The notes beneath the pieces were generated by a model. It was not told the origin of the DNA. It worked only from the letters and a program-made list of their open reading frames with translations, and made no database searches. The position numbers and the translations under genes are program-made. A DNA stretch of 64,000 nucleotides from Oceanobacillus zhaokaii (GTDB lineage: Bacteria > Bacillota > Bacilli > Bacillales > Amphibacillaceae), in contig NZ_CP024848.1 in assembly GCF_003352005.1 (NCBI RefSeq), positions 877,001 through 941,000 of the forward strand, in the 5' to 3' direction. The stretch's first letter is position 1; the number at the start of each line of letters is the position of its first letter. Positions 40,242-48,961 of this stretch are shown here, one piece after another.

Positions 40242-40971
40242 GTTTGCTATCTCCAGCTCTTTTACCTTTCTGTACACTTCAGTAAAACATTCAATAAAGT
40301 CAGGAAAAGAACATGAATTTTGAATTATGATCTATTAGCTAATCAAGATATTGGATATTATAAAAATCATTAAAGATTAAGGGGTTAATCTATATAGACA
40401 TCTAAGACATTCTCTAACGCAATTTTTGTTCTGTCTTCATCATTTAGTTGTAACGATCTATTCAGTGAATCAATTATAAGTAACTTATCTTTTGTGGTAA
40501 AAAAGTTATTCCTATGAAAAATGCTTAACTATATCTCAATCCCGTCAACATTTGCTTTACTTAGTAGTTTTGAGGAAGAGTATTTCATTCCAGGCATAAT
40601 TATCAAATACTTTATCAATTTCAGTTTGGGTCACTTTATCTCCAATTTTAAAACCATGGTTAAAAACCATAAAACTCCCTTTAAATACTTATAATACCAA
40701 CTTGATTTTACCACGTTTGAGGAAGAAATTATGTTCATTACTTTTCTTAATAAGATGTAAATAACGTTTAATAACAGTGGAAATTTATTAGATTGTCATG
40801 TTTGCAACCACCTGTTCTTTAAATTTTATATAAGCTTGGGTTGTATTAGGAAGAACGTTATATTATGGCAGCAAGAAGAGTAAAATTTTCATGAGGGGGG
40901 TATTAAGACTACCCATTTGCGTCAAGGATAAATTGGCACAAATGGGTAAGCTGTTAATCTAATCTATTAAA
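40242..40971. other. Decayed intergenic region
   Basis: No intact gene of normal size. On the minus strand two scraps can be read: a 37-residue frame 40670-40557 (MVFNHGFKIGDKVTQTEIDK) with GGGAG before its ATG, and a piece ending at 40385 (LNRSLQLNDEDRTKIALENV). They may belong to one broken small gene. I cannot assign either. Confidence 0.35.
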
Positions 40972-42375
40972 CTATTGCTTTTTCGCCCATCTTTCAATTA
41001 ACATGTTGGAGTCACTATTGAGTCTATTATAAGCTTCATTTGATACTACTTGTTTCTCTCTCTGAGCATCAAGTAAACCTTTAAATTTTTCTAAATGCTC
41101 GACCATTTTCTTACTATTTTCTTTTTCTTCAAAAACACTTAGAGTATTTAAATGATTCGCCAATAAACGAGCATCTCTAGCATTCTCAAATTGACCCTCT
41201 TCTGTAAAGCGCTTTAAAACATCGCTCATGTCAGTTACATTGTCTGTCCAATACTTAGGTACTTCTGTAAGAAAATCATCACCATTCAGATCGTCGATAG
41301 AACCATCTGCCATGTGAGAAATCATCCCCCATAATCCGTTTTCTACACGATCTACTAGTTCTTGATCATAGCCAAATCGAGGTTGTTGGCCAGGCATTTC
41401 GAATAGGACAGTTGCTGACCCATTAAGAGCAAATGCGGATCTAGCTTGTCCAGGGTAATCACGCTCTTGAAAGTGTATATACTGAGATACACCAGTCTCC
41501 TCTTTATCTGATAATTCCTCTACACCAAGAGCAGCAGCTAGCGCATAACGTTTGGACTTGTCCTGATCCAATTTTGGATAATCATCATATTTTGTGCTAT
41601 CTTCTGGTCCTAACGGTGGGTAGTCTATTGCAATTGTAACATTCTCACCTGTTTTATTAAGTACTGGGGTCCCCATGTGATGAAGGTCCACAAAAAGTTC
41701 GACTTCTCCAAACTCATCCCGCAACTCTACGTAAAGGTCTCTAAGAAGTTGAGCTTCTTTAGTTATGAAAAAACCAGGTTCAAGAGTGTTTCCAGGTAAA
41801 TCTTCCGGTACTACTTGGTAGTCTAAATCAGCGTTAAAATCACGATTGATATCAAAGCCGCGATTCCTCTGACTATAGTTCCAGGCGGGAGGAGCACCGG
41901 CTAGATGTGGGTAGGCAGAAACAACTTCATCCCACGAAAAGATATTCTCTCTTTGGGGTATCTCGAGACCATCAACGTTTAAACGTGGAATGGTAACTAT
42001 AGTAACCTCATCACGAATAGATTGGGCGAAGGAGCTATCGCTAGTTCCGAGGAAGTCTAATATTTCTAGAATTGCCTCGCCGCCACTCTTTTCATTACCA
42101 TGTATGCTACTATTGATTAGCACCACTTGATCACCTGTACCCACACGGGCAGACATTATTTCAGTTCCTTGTGACGAATGACCGGCGACGTTAACTTCAA
42201 CTTTTCCGGAACTATCCATTTCAATTTCGGCTAGCCTTTGGAGAAATTCTTCGTTGGTCATCCAATCTCGTTCAGTTTGAGCAAATACTTCACTTACTGG
42301 ACTCAGCATTATGAGTAATACTGCAGCAAAACACATTAATTTTTTCCAAATATCATTTTTCCTAATAGCTTCCAT
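40972..42375 (-). CDS. Secreted M14 zinc carboxypeptidase with FIMAH domain
   Basis: A 467-residue secreted enzyme. A signal peptide (about 1-32, ending VFAQ) is followed by an M14 peptidase domain with the zinc motif SSIHGNEKSGG and the third ligand in DLHHMGTP. The conserved FDINRDFN and the catalytic Glu in TVLFEMPGQ are also present. The C-terminal 80 residues (RFTEEGQFENARDARLLANH, then LDAQREKQVVSNEAYNRL) match the small helical FIMAH domain found at the ends of Gram-positive extracellular enzymes. AAGGAGG precedes ATG 42375; the longer in-frame start is unlikely. It probably trims peptides or wall peptides outside the cell. A paralogue lies at 44184. Confidence 0.88.
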   Translation of the reverse strand: MEAIRKNDIWKKLMCFAAVLLIMLSPVSEVFAQTERDWMTNEEFLQRLAEIEMDSSGKVEVNVAGHSSQGTEIMSARVGTGDQVVLINSSIHGNEKSGGEAILEILDFLGTSDSSFAQSIRDEVTIVTIPRLNVDGLEIPQRENIFSWDEVVSAYPHLAGAPPAWNYSQRNRGFDINRDFNADLDYQVVPEDLPGNTLEPGFFITKEAQLLRDLYVELRDEFGEVELFVDLHHMGTPVLNKTGENVTIAIDYPPLGPEDSTKYDDYPKLDQDKSKRYALAAALGVEELSDKEETGVSQYIHFQERDYPGQARSAFALNGSATVLFEMPGQQPRFGYDQELVDRVENGLWGMISHMADGSIDDLNGDDFLTEVPKYWTDNVTDMSDVLKRFTEEGQFENARDARLLANHLNTLSVFEEKENSKKMVEHLEKFKGLLDAQREKQVVSNEAYNRLNSDSNMLIERWAKKQ

Positions 42376-43033
42376 AATATCCTCCTTAAATACTAGTTTA
42401 AAGTTTAAAAGATATTTCATATTATGCTAGTAGTAACAGTTTGGAGTGTTTTTCGATTAATCCCTATAATAGAATCTGAAATAATATCCCCCTTTTTTAA
42501 AAAATTGTTCTATGTGTTTGATATATTACAATACTAGTTACAAGAATATACTGTAAACTACACATAGTCTGATAGTTATTGCTATAGGAACGCAAACCCA
42601 ATAAGGTTCTATCCCAGAATCCATAATAGTAGATTGACGGATAGAGTCCAGGATGTCTGACTGCTGAAAATTAATGTTTTGGTAGTACTGAGAGATAATC
42701 TGCGCGTCTTTTTCTACATCATAATAGGCTTTTTGAACCTGTGGATAAGGGCTTTTGCGTTCGCTGTTTCTGAAAGGATTTACTGAATGCGCTCAGGTTC
42801 CATTGATACGGGAAGCAACTTCTCTGTTTGTTCGGCTGATAAGATTATCTGTCATCCTCCTTAGATAATGTTTTACACTAAGTTATTTCAAGGTTGAGAG
42901 GGGAGAATCCTTCATGATTTGAAAAGATGAGAGGAAAGTCTCGAATTGGGAGCCATGTGAACAAAAGGTCCTGACAATAATCTTCTCTTGATTCAGTGAT
43001 ATAACAAAAATCGAATAAAAAAATCCATATTAA
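42376..43033. other. Decayed intergenic region
   Basis: On the minus strand, broken frames at about 42600-42860 follow a good AAGGAGG-like site. They read NREVASRINGT and YPQVQKAYYDVEKDAQIISQ, then YYQNINFQQSDILDS. They clearly derive from a protein gene with frameshifts, but I cannot name it. The rest holds nothing. Confidence 0.35.
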
Positions 43034-43081
43034 GAAAACCCCAATCTCTCAATTTTGTGCGGAGAAATTGGGGTTTTTCTT
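43034..43081. terminator. Hairpin terminator
   Basis: AAAACCCCAAT-CTC pairs with GAG-ATTGGGGTTTT, followed by TTCTTT. It ends the leftward MFS remnant region and can act in both directions. Confidence 0.75.
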
Positions 43082-43200
43082 TACTTCATTAAATTCGCTG
43101 ATTGTACAACGGGCTACATAAACTTTGAAAATGAGACTCAATGCTAACATATTTGACTTTAGAGCAAAAGAATAATCTCTTTTTATTTGTACAGATTGAT

Positions 43201-43775
43201 TTAGTTCGCCTCTTTAACCTCGATACGCTCAATTTTTCCTACTAAAAAGATGTAAGATAATGCTCCTATCAGAGTAACACAGGCGATAAGAGTAAGTGCT
43301 GGTGCGAAATTTCCCCCTTTTGCCAAGAATCCGATAATTATAGGAATAATAATTGATGATGTATTACCGATAAAGTTAAACACACCTCCCGCTATACCTA
43401 TAAGCCGTTTCGGTGCTAATAATGATACAAATACCCAGGTAATTGAGGCAAAGCCGTTTCCGAAAAAGGCAATGCACATAAACATTATTACTAAGTTCGT
43501 ACTTTCAACGTAGTTTGCACCAACTATGGATGTCGCCAATAGTAGACCAGTGATAACTGGTGCTTTTCGTGCTACACTGTCAGAAAAACCTTTTTTCACA
43601 AGAAAATCAGAGAGAAATCCGGAACTCAATACACCTACAAAGGCTGCTAAAAAAGGTAATGCTGATAAGAAACCGGTTTTTCCAAAGTCTATTCCTCTAT
43701 ACTCAACGAGATAAGTTGGAAACCAGGTTAAGAAAAACCATAAAGTCGATGTCACAGCAAATTGGCCGAATCATC
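43201..43775 (-). pseudogene. MFS anion:cation symporter, C-terminal half
   Basis: The frame encodes the last 190 residues of an ACS-family MFS transporter: [20 protein letters not shown], then [18 protein letters not shown] and [21 protein letters not shown] stop lies directly upstream (TGA before FGQFAVT), and the first six helices are missing. Relatives carry sugar acids or carboxylates. The gene is truncated and should not make a working carrier. Parts of its 3' flank are duplicated near 48.7 kb. Confidence 0.75.
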
Positions 43776-44183
43776 TCTTTCCTTTCTTTATTTGCCTTTA
43801 GTATTGATGATTTAAGGTTCCTCGACTCTAAAGTTATTGAGCACAACTCTGTCTAGTTTTTATCTGGTTATTTAAATACAAAATAATCATCAAGAGATAA
43901 GAAGAATAGAATGAACGATTAATTGGAGGAGACCTTTGGAAACGAACCTTACAGCGTTATAAACCATCTTCAATAATTCCTAGCAACTAAACTATCTCAA
44001 TAACTAGTACTTTCATATAGGTTCCATAAACCTAATCTGTTAAGGGGTGTTAGGTAGGATGTAACAATATGCAGAAAATGAAGCGTACAATAGGTTCATT
44101 TTTAATTATTTAGAAGGAAATCGATATACACACAAGGAATAGTTCTTCTAATAATGAAAAAAATAAATTATGGAGGCGTTTTG
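43776..44183. other. Gene-free region before the second M14 peptidase
   Basis: I see no gene, terminator or strong promoter here. A lone GGAGGAG near 43925 is followed by a short broken frame. Confidence 0.3.
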
Positions 44184-45374
44184 ATGAAGAGAAGAAGAAA
44201 GATTGCATTGCTAGGAGGGGCATTTATATTAGGTACAGGGATATTAACTCCGATAGTTGATTCTTCTGTTGTTTCCGCAGATCCGTTGGATATTAGAAAA
44301 CCATCTATTTCAGGATTTATTAGCCATGATGAGTTAACCAGAACGCTTAATCAAATTGAACAAACAAGTAATGGTAATGTTGTGGTAGATGTAGCAGGTT
44401 ATTCCAATCATGGCCGCGAAATTTATAAGGCGACGATTGGGTCAGGGGATAAAGTGGTATTAATCCAAAGTGAAATTCATGGAAATGAAAAAGTTGGTAC
44501 TAAAGCGTTATTAAATATCATTAAAGAAATTGGAAAAAATAACTCCCCAGAAATGAGACAGCTTAGGGAGGAATTGACAATTGTAGCAATGCCAATGGTT
44601 AATCCGGATGCAACTGAATTAAATCGTCGCGGGAACGAAATGACATGGGAGGAAGTGGTAGAACAATTCCCCCAATTGGAAGGTGTAGCACCTTCCTGGA
44701 ATTACTACACATACATTAATCAATATTGGGATTATAAATCGAATCCTGGTTTTGATGTGAATCGTGACTTTAATCCCGACCTAGACTATGTACCACAACC
44801 GAAGGATTTCCCTAATAATTCTTCAGCACCAGGGTGGTTTATTACACCAGAATCACAAACCATTCGAGATGTTTATAAAGATTTGCAGGACCAATTTGGT
44901 ACAGTTGATGTTTTTGTAGATTTACACCACCAAGGTGAATATGTCATTGATGGCACAGATGATCCAGTTACATTATCGCTGTCTGGCGTATTTGTCCCAC
45001 ATCCTAGTACGTCAGAAGGGGAGAAGTATCGTGAATATGCGGATGTTTATAATGTTGATTTATCCAAACAATTAAATGTTGCTGCATACGATGCATTACA
45101 GCAAATGGGTAATTCACCATTTGGAAATATATCGTTGTATCCTCAAGACTTGGATTTACCAGGAACAGCACTCGGGTCCTTTGCGCTAAATGGCAGTGGT
45201 GCTGTTTTATTTGAAATTACCGGCCAAACACAAAGCTATGGTCAAAAGAAACTGGGACAATTAACAAAGGCAGTTGAGACAGGAGTATACGGTATATTAA
45301 ATAGTGTAGCAACAGATGAAGTCTATGAATTGGACGTTGAAGATTATGATGATATTCCATTAACAGATAGATAG
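44184..45374 (+). CDS. Secreted M14 zinc carboxypeptidase
   Basis: A 396-residue secreted peptidase with signal peptide (about 1-33: RRRKIALLGGAFILGTGIL, ending VVSA). The zinc motif is SEIHGNEKVGT and the third ligand is in DLHHQGEY. Also present are FDVNRDFNPDLD and AVLFEITGQ with the catalytic Glu. It is about 70 residues shorter than the neighbour at 40972 because it lacks the C-terminal FIMAH domain. TGGAGG precedes ATG 44184; the ATG at 44154 gives a worse fit. It converges on a signal-peptide gene and shares a terminator with it. A role in peptide processing is possible but not shown. Confidence 0.87.
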   Translation: MKRRRKIALLGGAFILGTGILTPIVDSSVVSADPLDIRKPSISGFISHDELTRTLNQIEQTSNGNVVVDVAGYSNHGREIYKATIGSGDKVVLIQSEIHGNEKVGTKALLNIIKEIGKNNSPEMRQLREELTIVAMPMVNPDATELNRRGNEMTWEEVVEQFPQLEGVAPSWNYYTYINQYWDYKSNPGFDVNRDFNPDLDYVPQPKDFPNNSSAPGWFITPESQTIRDVYKDLQDQFGTVDVFVDLHHQGEYVIDGTDDPVTLSLSGVFVPHPSTSEGEKYREYADVYNVDLSKQLNVAAYDALQQMGNSPFGNISLYPQDLDLPGTALGSFALNGSGAVLFEITGQTQSYGQKKLGQLTKAVETGVYGILNSVATDEVYELDVEDYDDIPLTDR

Positions 45375-45411
45375 CAGTTTTTAAAATCTATAAGAAAAGA
45401 TAACTTTTTAC

Positions 45412-45443
45412 AACAAGGGTCATAGTTCTCTATGACCCTTGTT
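45412..45443. terminator. Shared bidirectional terminator
   Basis: AACAAGGGTCATAG and CTATGACCCTTGTT form a perfect 14-bp stem around TTCT, lying between the convergent peptidase and pro-peptide genes. Confidence 0.85.
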
Positions 45444-45471
45444 GTCTATCTATTGATCTAAAATCCATAAA

Positions 45472-45687
45472 TTATATTAGCTCACCATCGATATAGTCAG
45501 GATGTTCATCATTCACTAGAACTAGATTTTCATTAATAATCGGTGATTCATCGTCGGGATGTTCATCATTCACGTACACTAGTATATCTTGGCTTTTACT
45601 GAATAGTGGTACATTAATTATTGCACTTGCAAAAGTGGTGGAAATCAAAGGCATAGATAACATAAAAACAATAGCAATTTTCTTCAT
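45472..45687 (-). CDS. Secreted signalling pro-peptide (candidate RRNPP pheromone)
   Basis: A 71-residue precursor. The signal peptide covers about 1-22 (MKKIAIVFMLSMPLISTTFA). The rest is acidic and contains the same segment twice: VNDEHPD at 39-45 and at 58-64, in a 19-residue period (LVYVNDEHPD and LVLVNDEHPD). The ATG at 45687 comes 12 bases after the stop of the HTH-TPR regulator, with GGGG as ribosome site. This is the arrangement of Rap-Phr, NprR-NprX and PlcR-PapR cassettes. The mature signal is probably a short peptide cut from one or both repeats and re-imported. No homologue is recognised, so the peptide appears new to me. Confidence 0.7.
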   Translation of the reverse strand: MKKIAIVFMLSMPLISTTFASAIINVPLFSKSQDILVYVNDEHPDDESPIINENLVLVNDEHPDYIDGELI

Positions 45688-45699
45688 TAGTAAATACCC

Positions 45700-46971
45700 C
45701 TATTCCATATATGAATTTGTAATTACAATGCTTGCGTAATCAAAATACTTTGCGGCTAACTTGTATTTTCTAATATTATAGTAATACTTGGCGAGTATTT
45801 TTAAATAAGTATATTGTTCATAATGTAATTGTTTTTCTTTTAAAAATGGAAGTACATTATTAAGAATTAAATCCTCAAATGAGTCCCCAAATCCTTTAAT
45901 CAAATTATTATAAACTTTAAATTCATACACATAAATAGAATCTGCGGGACTTAATGAACTACTTATTTGCAAGCCTTTATCTAACCAGTATTCAGCATTA
46001 AACAGATCGTTCTTTATATAATATTCTTTCATTAAACTTGATACTGGAATGACTTGTTTCTCTGGGGGAGAGTCTGCACGTAATTCATAACTTTTCAAAT
46101 AATATTCGATTGCTTGCTTTGAGTCATTCATTACAGAGTACAGTTTCCCCATGTTTTGAATGGATAATGAATAAATCCTATTATTGTGAATGCTCTTAGC
46201 AATGGTAGATGCTAATTGATAACTCTCCAATGACTTCTTATATTCGTTTATCCTACGCAAAGATATACCAATTATAATGTGACATTCTGCTGCTCTTTTT
46301 AAGTTGTAAATACTGCGATAATATTCTAGAGATTTGTTGGCATATACCAATGCTAAGTGTATTTTTCTTATATGACTGGCCGTTACAGCAATCATATAAT
46401 GTAAGTCGCTTTCTTCTTCTATACGAGAATCGATATTGCTATCTAGGTAACTACTTGCCTGCTGATATAATTCTAGGGCTTTGCTGTAAGATAATCTACG
46501 GAAGTAATAGTAAGCGGAGAACTTTAACCAGTAATATTTATGTTTATTACTAAAATGCTTGGACTGCTTGTTTAATTTGAAATATTGTTCTGCTGCTTGC
46601 TTATCTTTCTTTAGAAGAATGAAATATTGCAGTTTATGTATCTCTAGAAGGTACAGCAAGTCATTATTTGTTATTAAATAAAGGTCCTTTATTAGTAGCT
46701 TATAGTTCTTATCAGCTTCATCCGTTTCCTTATAGAATAAATTATGAAAGAATTGGATGATTGTTTCTTCTACTTCACAAGTATCATCAATATTTTGTGT
46801 TATATCTAGCCGATTTTTAAGTAGCTCTAAGATTTCTTCTGGTGGGTCCGCATTACCATTTTCAATTTTTGATAAGTAGGAAACAGAAATGATACCCTTT
46901 GATAATTCAGCTTGAGTCATATTTAGTTTTGACCGAAAATATTTTATCCTATAACCCACGCTATCTCTCAT
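45700..46971 (-). CDS. RRNPP-family HTH-TPR regulator (NprR/PlcR-like)
   Basis: A 423-residue cytosolic regulator. An XRE helix-turn-helix fills about residues 8-62 (IKYFRSKLNMTQAELSKGII, then SVSYLSKIENGNADPP). The remainder is a series of tetratricopeptide repeats (for example RAAECHIIIGISLRRINEYK and IQNMGKLYSVMNDSKQAIEY). Size and layout equal NprR, a quorum sensor that binds a re-imported peptide in its TPR groove. The pro-peptide gene follows directly and a secreted-toxin-like gene is divergent. The ribosome site AGGAGG is buried in an inverted repeat (46980-47010), which may limit translation. AimR/Rgg-like relatives are an alternative subfamily. Confidence 0.85.
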   Translation of the reverse strand: MRDSVGYRIKYFRSKLNMTQAELSKGIISVSYLSKIENGNADPPEEILELLKNRLDITQNIDDTCEVEETIIQFFHNLFYKETDEADKNYKLLIKDLYLITNNDLLYLLEIHKLQYFILLKKDKQAAEQYFKLNKQSKHFSNKHKYYWLKFSAYYYFRRLSYSKALELYQQASSYLDSNIDSRIEEESDLHYMIAVTASHIRKIHLALVYANKSLEYYRSIYNLKRAAECHIIIGISLRRINEYKKSLESYQLASTIAKSIHNNRIYSLSIQNMGKLYSVMNDSKQAIEYYLKSYELRADSPPEKQVIPVSSLMKEYYIKNDLFNAEYWLDKGLQISSSLSPADSIYVYEFKVYNNLIKGFGDSFEDLILNNVLPFLKEKQLHYEQYTYLKILAKYYYNIRKYKLAAKYFDYASIVITNSYME

Positions 46972-46979
46972 ATTTTCAC

Positions 46980-47010
46980 CTCCTAAGTTCTATTATAAAA
47001 GGCTTAGGAG
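46980..47010 (-). promoter_or_regulatory. Hairpin masking the regulator's ribosome site
   Basis: In the minus-strand mRNA, CTCCTAAG (47010-47003) is the exact complement of CTTAGGAG (46987-46980), which contains the Shine-Dalgarno sequence. The loop is 15 bases. Folding would hide the ribosome site. Confidence 0.5.
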
Positions 47011-47168
47011 AATAAAACTACTTAGTTCTGAGTTTTCCCAACAACATATTAATAATGCATACTTATTTACAATAATCGTCAATTATTAGGAAAATTTCAC
47101 AAAACAGTTACTATAATTGCAAGTAATGCTTTTTTATATATGAAAAGGGGAATTAGCAGAAATTTACA

Positions 47169-47186
47169 TTTAGATATTTATCTAAA
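47169..47186. promoter_or_regulatory. Palindrome in the divergent region, candidate operator
   Basis: TTTAGATA-TT-TATCTAAA is a perfect 18-base palindrome, about midway between the regulator and the secreted-protein gene. It is the best symmetric site in this region for the HTH-TPR protein. A second, weaker site is TATGAAATCAATCTATG near 47280-47296, which loosely recalls PlcR boxes. Confidence 0.4.
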
Positions 47187-47464
47187 AAAAAGTAATATAA
47201 TTCAAGTTGTAATCTTAATTAACCTATAAATTACTGATTTCTATTATTAAACAGGAAATATTCCAATAAATAATCAGATTATGAAATCAATCTATGAAAA
47301 TTACTTATTTTTGTAAAATCGCCATTTTTAATACCATGCTACTATATAACCGAGCACAGTTGATTTTACATTTATACATGGGGGGAAGTAGATGTAAAGG
47401 AAGACCAAACTATGAGAACATCGTCAATCAAAAACCAAAAAATAATAAGGGGTGTTGGGGAACC

Positions 47465-48103
47465 ATGGTAACATCAAGTGTTAAGAAGAAAACTATTTTA
47501 TTGGCAATGGTATTTTCAATGTTAGTAAGTCTATTTTTACCTAGTCTTTCATCTGCATCAACAAGCTTAACAGAAGAATCAAAACAGGCGTTAATTAAAA
47601 AGGCAACGCCTTATGTATACTTAGATGCTGAGACAGAGAAGTTTACAGTTAAAAAGGAAGCTGCTGATGCTCTAACTGAAAAAGAGCTAAAAGAAGTGAA
47701 AGAAATCGTCAAACTAAATAATGCTGAAGTTCAAAAACATCGTTCCGATCTTCAAATCGAAGGTGACAAATTTGTACCTAAAGCTGAATCAGGCGTTATT
47801 GAAGGAAGTGCTATTGATAAAAAGAAAAACTTTGACTGGGATTTTACTTGGTGGGGATTACAAGTTTACTGGTCACATAAATTTGTTGAAAAACTAAAAG
47901 ATAATCTAGCATTATATGGTGGTGGAGTTGCTGCTTTAAATGCAACGATTGCTTATTTTGCTAGCCCTCCAGGATGGGTGACTAGTTTTGTAGCTGCAGT
48001 TGCAGGAATTGGCGTTTGGGCATTTATTCAACAAGATAAAGGGTGCGGTGTCTACTTAGATTGTTATCTTTATGTTCCAACAAGATGGTACTCAGCTTGT
48101 TAG
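47465..48103 (+). CDS. Secreted bacteriocin-like protein
   Basis: A 212-residue protein. Signal peptide about 1-32 (KKKTILLAMVFSMLVSLFLP, ending SSA). A charged pro-region covers about 33-125. The C-terminal part starts at FDWDFTWWGLQVYWSHKFVE, continues with a Gly/Ala-rich hydrophobic stretch (LYGGGVAALNATIAYFASPP, GWVTSFVAAVAGIGVWAFIQ), and ends in a Cys-containing tail (KGCGVYLDCYLY, final C). The Trp- and Tyr-rich C-terminus and the hydrophobic hairpin resemble membrane-active toxins such as SdpC, though I see no clear homology. Divergent from a quorum regulator and followed by a 25-residue membrane peptide, it is a candidate antimicrobial. ATG 47465 is preferred; the longer frame from 47294 lacks a signal peptide. 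Confidence 0.6.
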   Translation: MVTSSVKKKTILLAMVFSMLVSLFLPSLSSASTSLTEESKQALIKKATPYVYLDAETEKFTVKKEAADALTEKELKEVKEIVKLNNAEVQKHRSDLQIEGDKFVPKAESGVIEGSAIDKKKNFDWDFTWWGLQVYWSHKFVEKLKDNLALYGGGVAALNATIAYFASPPGWVTSFVAAVAGIGVWAFIQQDKGCGVYLDCYLYVPTRWYSAC

Positions 48104-48189
48104 TACTATAGTGCTGTACTAAATGGCACTATGATTTTTAAAAAATAGAAGTATAATATAAACAAATATACAGACTAGGGTGTTGTCAC

Positions 48190-48267
48190 ATGAAAAAAAA
48201 TAGGCAAGCGCTTATATGGTTAGTAATTGCTATTATATTAGTGGCAATTTGGTTTTTCACAAGATAA
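48190..48267 (+). CDS. 25-residue membrane peptide (immunity candidate)
   Basis: MKKNRQALIWLVIAIILVAI and WFFTR form one membrane helix with basic ends. GGGTG lies 7 bases before the ATG. It begins 87 bases after the secreted protein and is followed by a strong terminator, so the two are probably one transcript. Small single-span peptides beside bacteriocins often give self-protection, but this one has no recognised family. Confidence 0.55.
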   Translation: MKKNRQALIWLVIAIILVAIWFFTR

Positions 48268-48291
48268 TAGTTTGGTACTAGATTGATTTCG

Positions 48292-48341
48292 ACACAAATG
48301 TACTTACTTAAATTTAGGTGAGTACGTTTGTGTTATTTTTT
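48292..48341 (+). terminator. Terminator of the secreted-protein operon
   Basis: ACACAAA-GTACT-AC pairs with GT-AGTAC-TTTGTGT, followed by seven T after one A. Confidence 0.85.
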
Positions 48342-48361
48342 TGAGAAGAGCATTGAGCCAA

Positions 48362-48835
48362 GTTAGAAGGACAAGTCTTGATTCAGTAATATGATCAGAT
48401 GAATATAAAAATCCACTTCCTACTACTAGGAAGTGGAACATCTTGACAGTATTATTATCTCTTTATTTGCCTCCATAGACGCTAACTCCAACAGACCAAT
48501 CAGTTCAATATCCGGGTTGTTTTCTTAAAGAAAGAATAAAAAATGGAGTAGCTATTACAGCTCTCTCCATTTAACAGGCTCATTATTTGTCTCAGCAGTT
48601 TTAGTAAATAAAATCTAAGACTATCAGGTTTAATGTAGCCTTTTGCTCCATATTCTCAAAGTTATCAATGCTAATATATTTACTTTAGAGCAAAAGAAAT
48701 CTCTTTTTATTTGTATAGATTTTATCGAGTCCGCTTAACTAACCTGGATTCAGTTACCAGTTTGTATTAATGCGGAGAGATTGGATTTTTTCGTTACTCT
48801 ATTAAATTCGCTGATTGTAAAACGAGCTACTCATA
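48362..48835. repeat. Diverged, rearranged copy of the MFS 3' flank
   Basis: Two blocks match the region right of 43.0 kb. Block 48667-48742 (CTTTAGAGCAAAAGAAATCT and surroundings) matches 43140-43222. Block 48764-48835 (TATTAAATTCGCTGATTGTA and surroundings) matches 43056-43127. Their order is swapped. A perfect hairpin, CCACTTCCTA/TAGGAAGTGG, lies at about 48409-48438. No gene is present up to 48961. Confidence 0.5.
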
Positions 48836-48961
48836 AATTATTTGTGAAAATTAAATACATTTGTAAGCCAGTATCTACCTCGTGTTTTCTACCCCTCAGC
48901 CTTTCACCATCAAAGAGTCATACGGGATTTAAACTCTAGTATTTTAAGCGTCTCCTGTATG

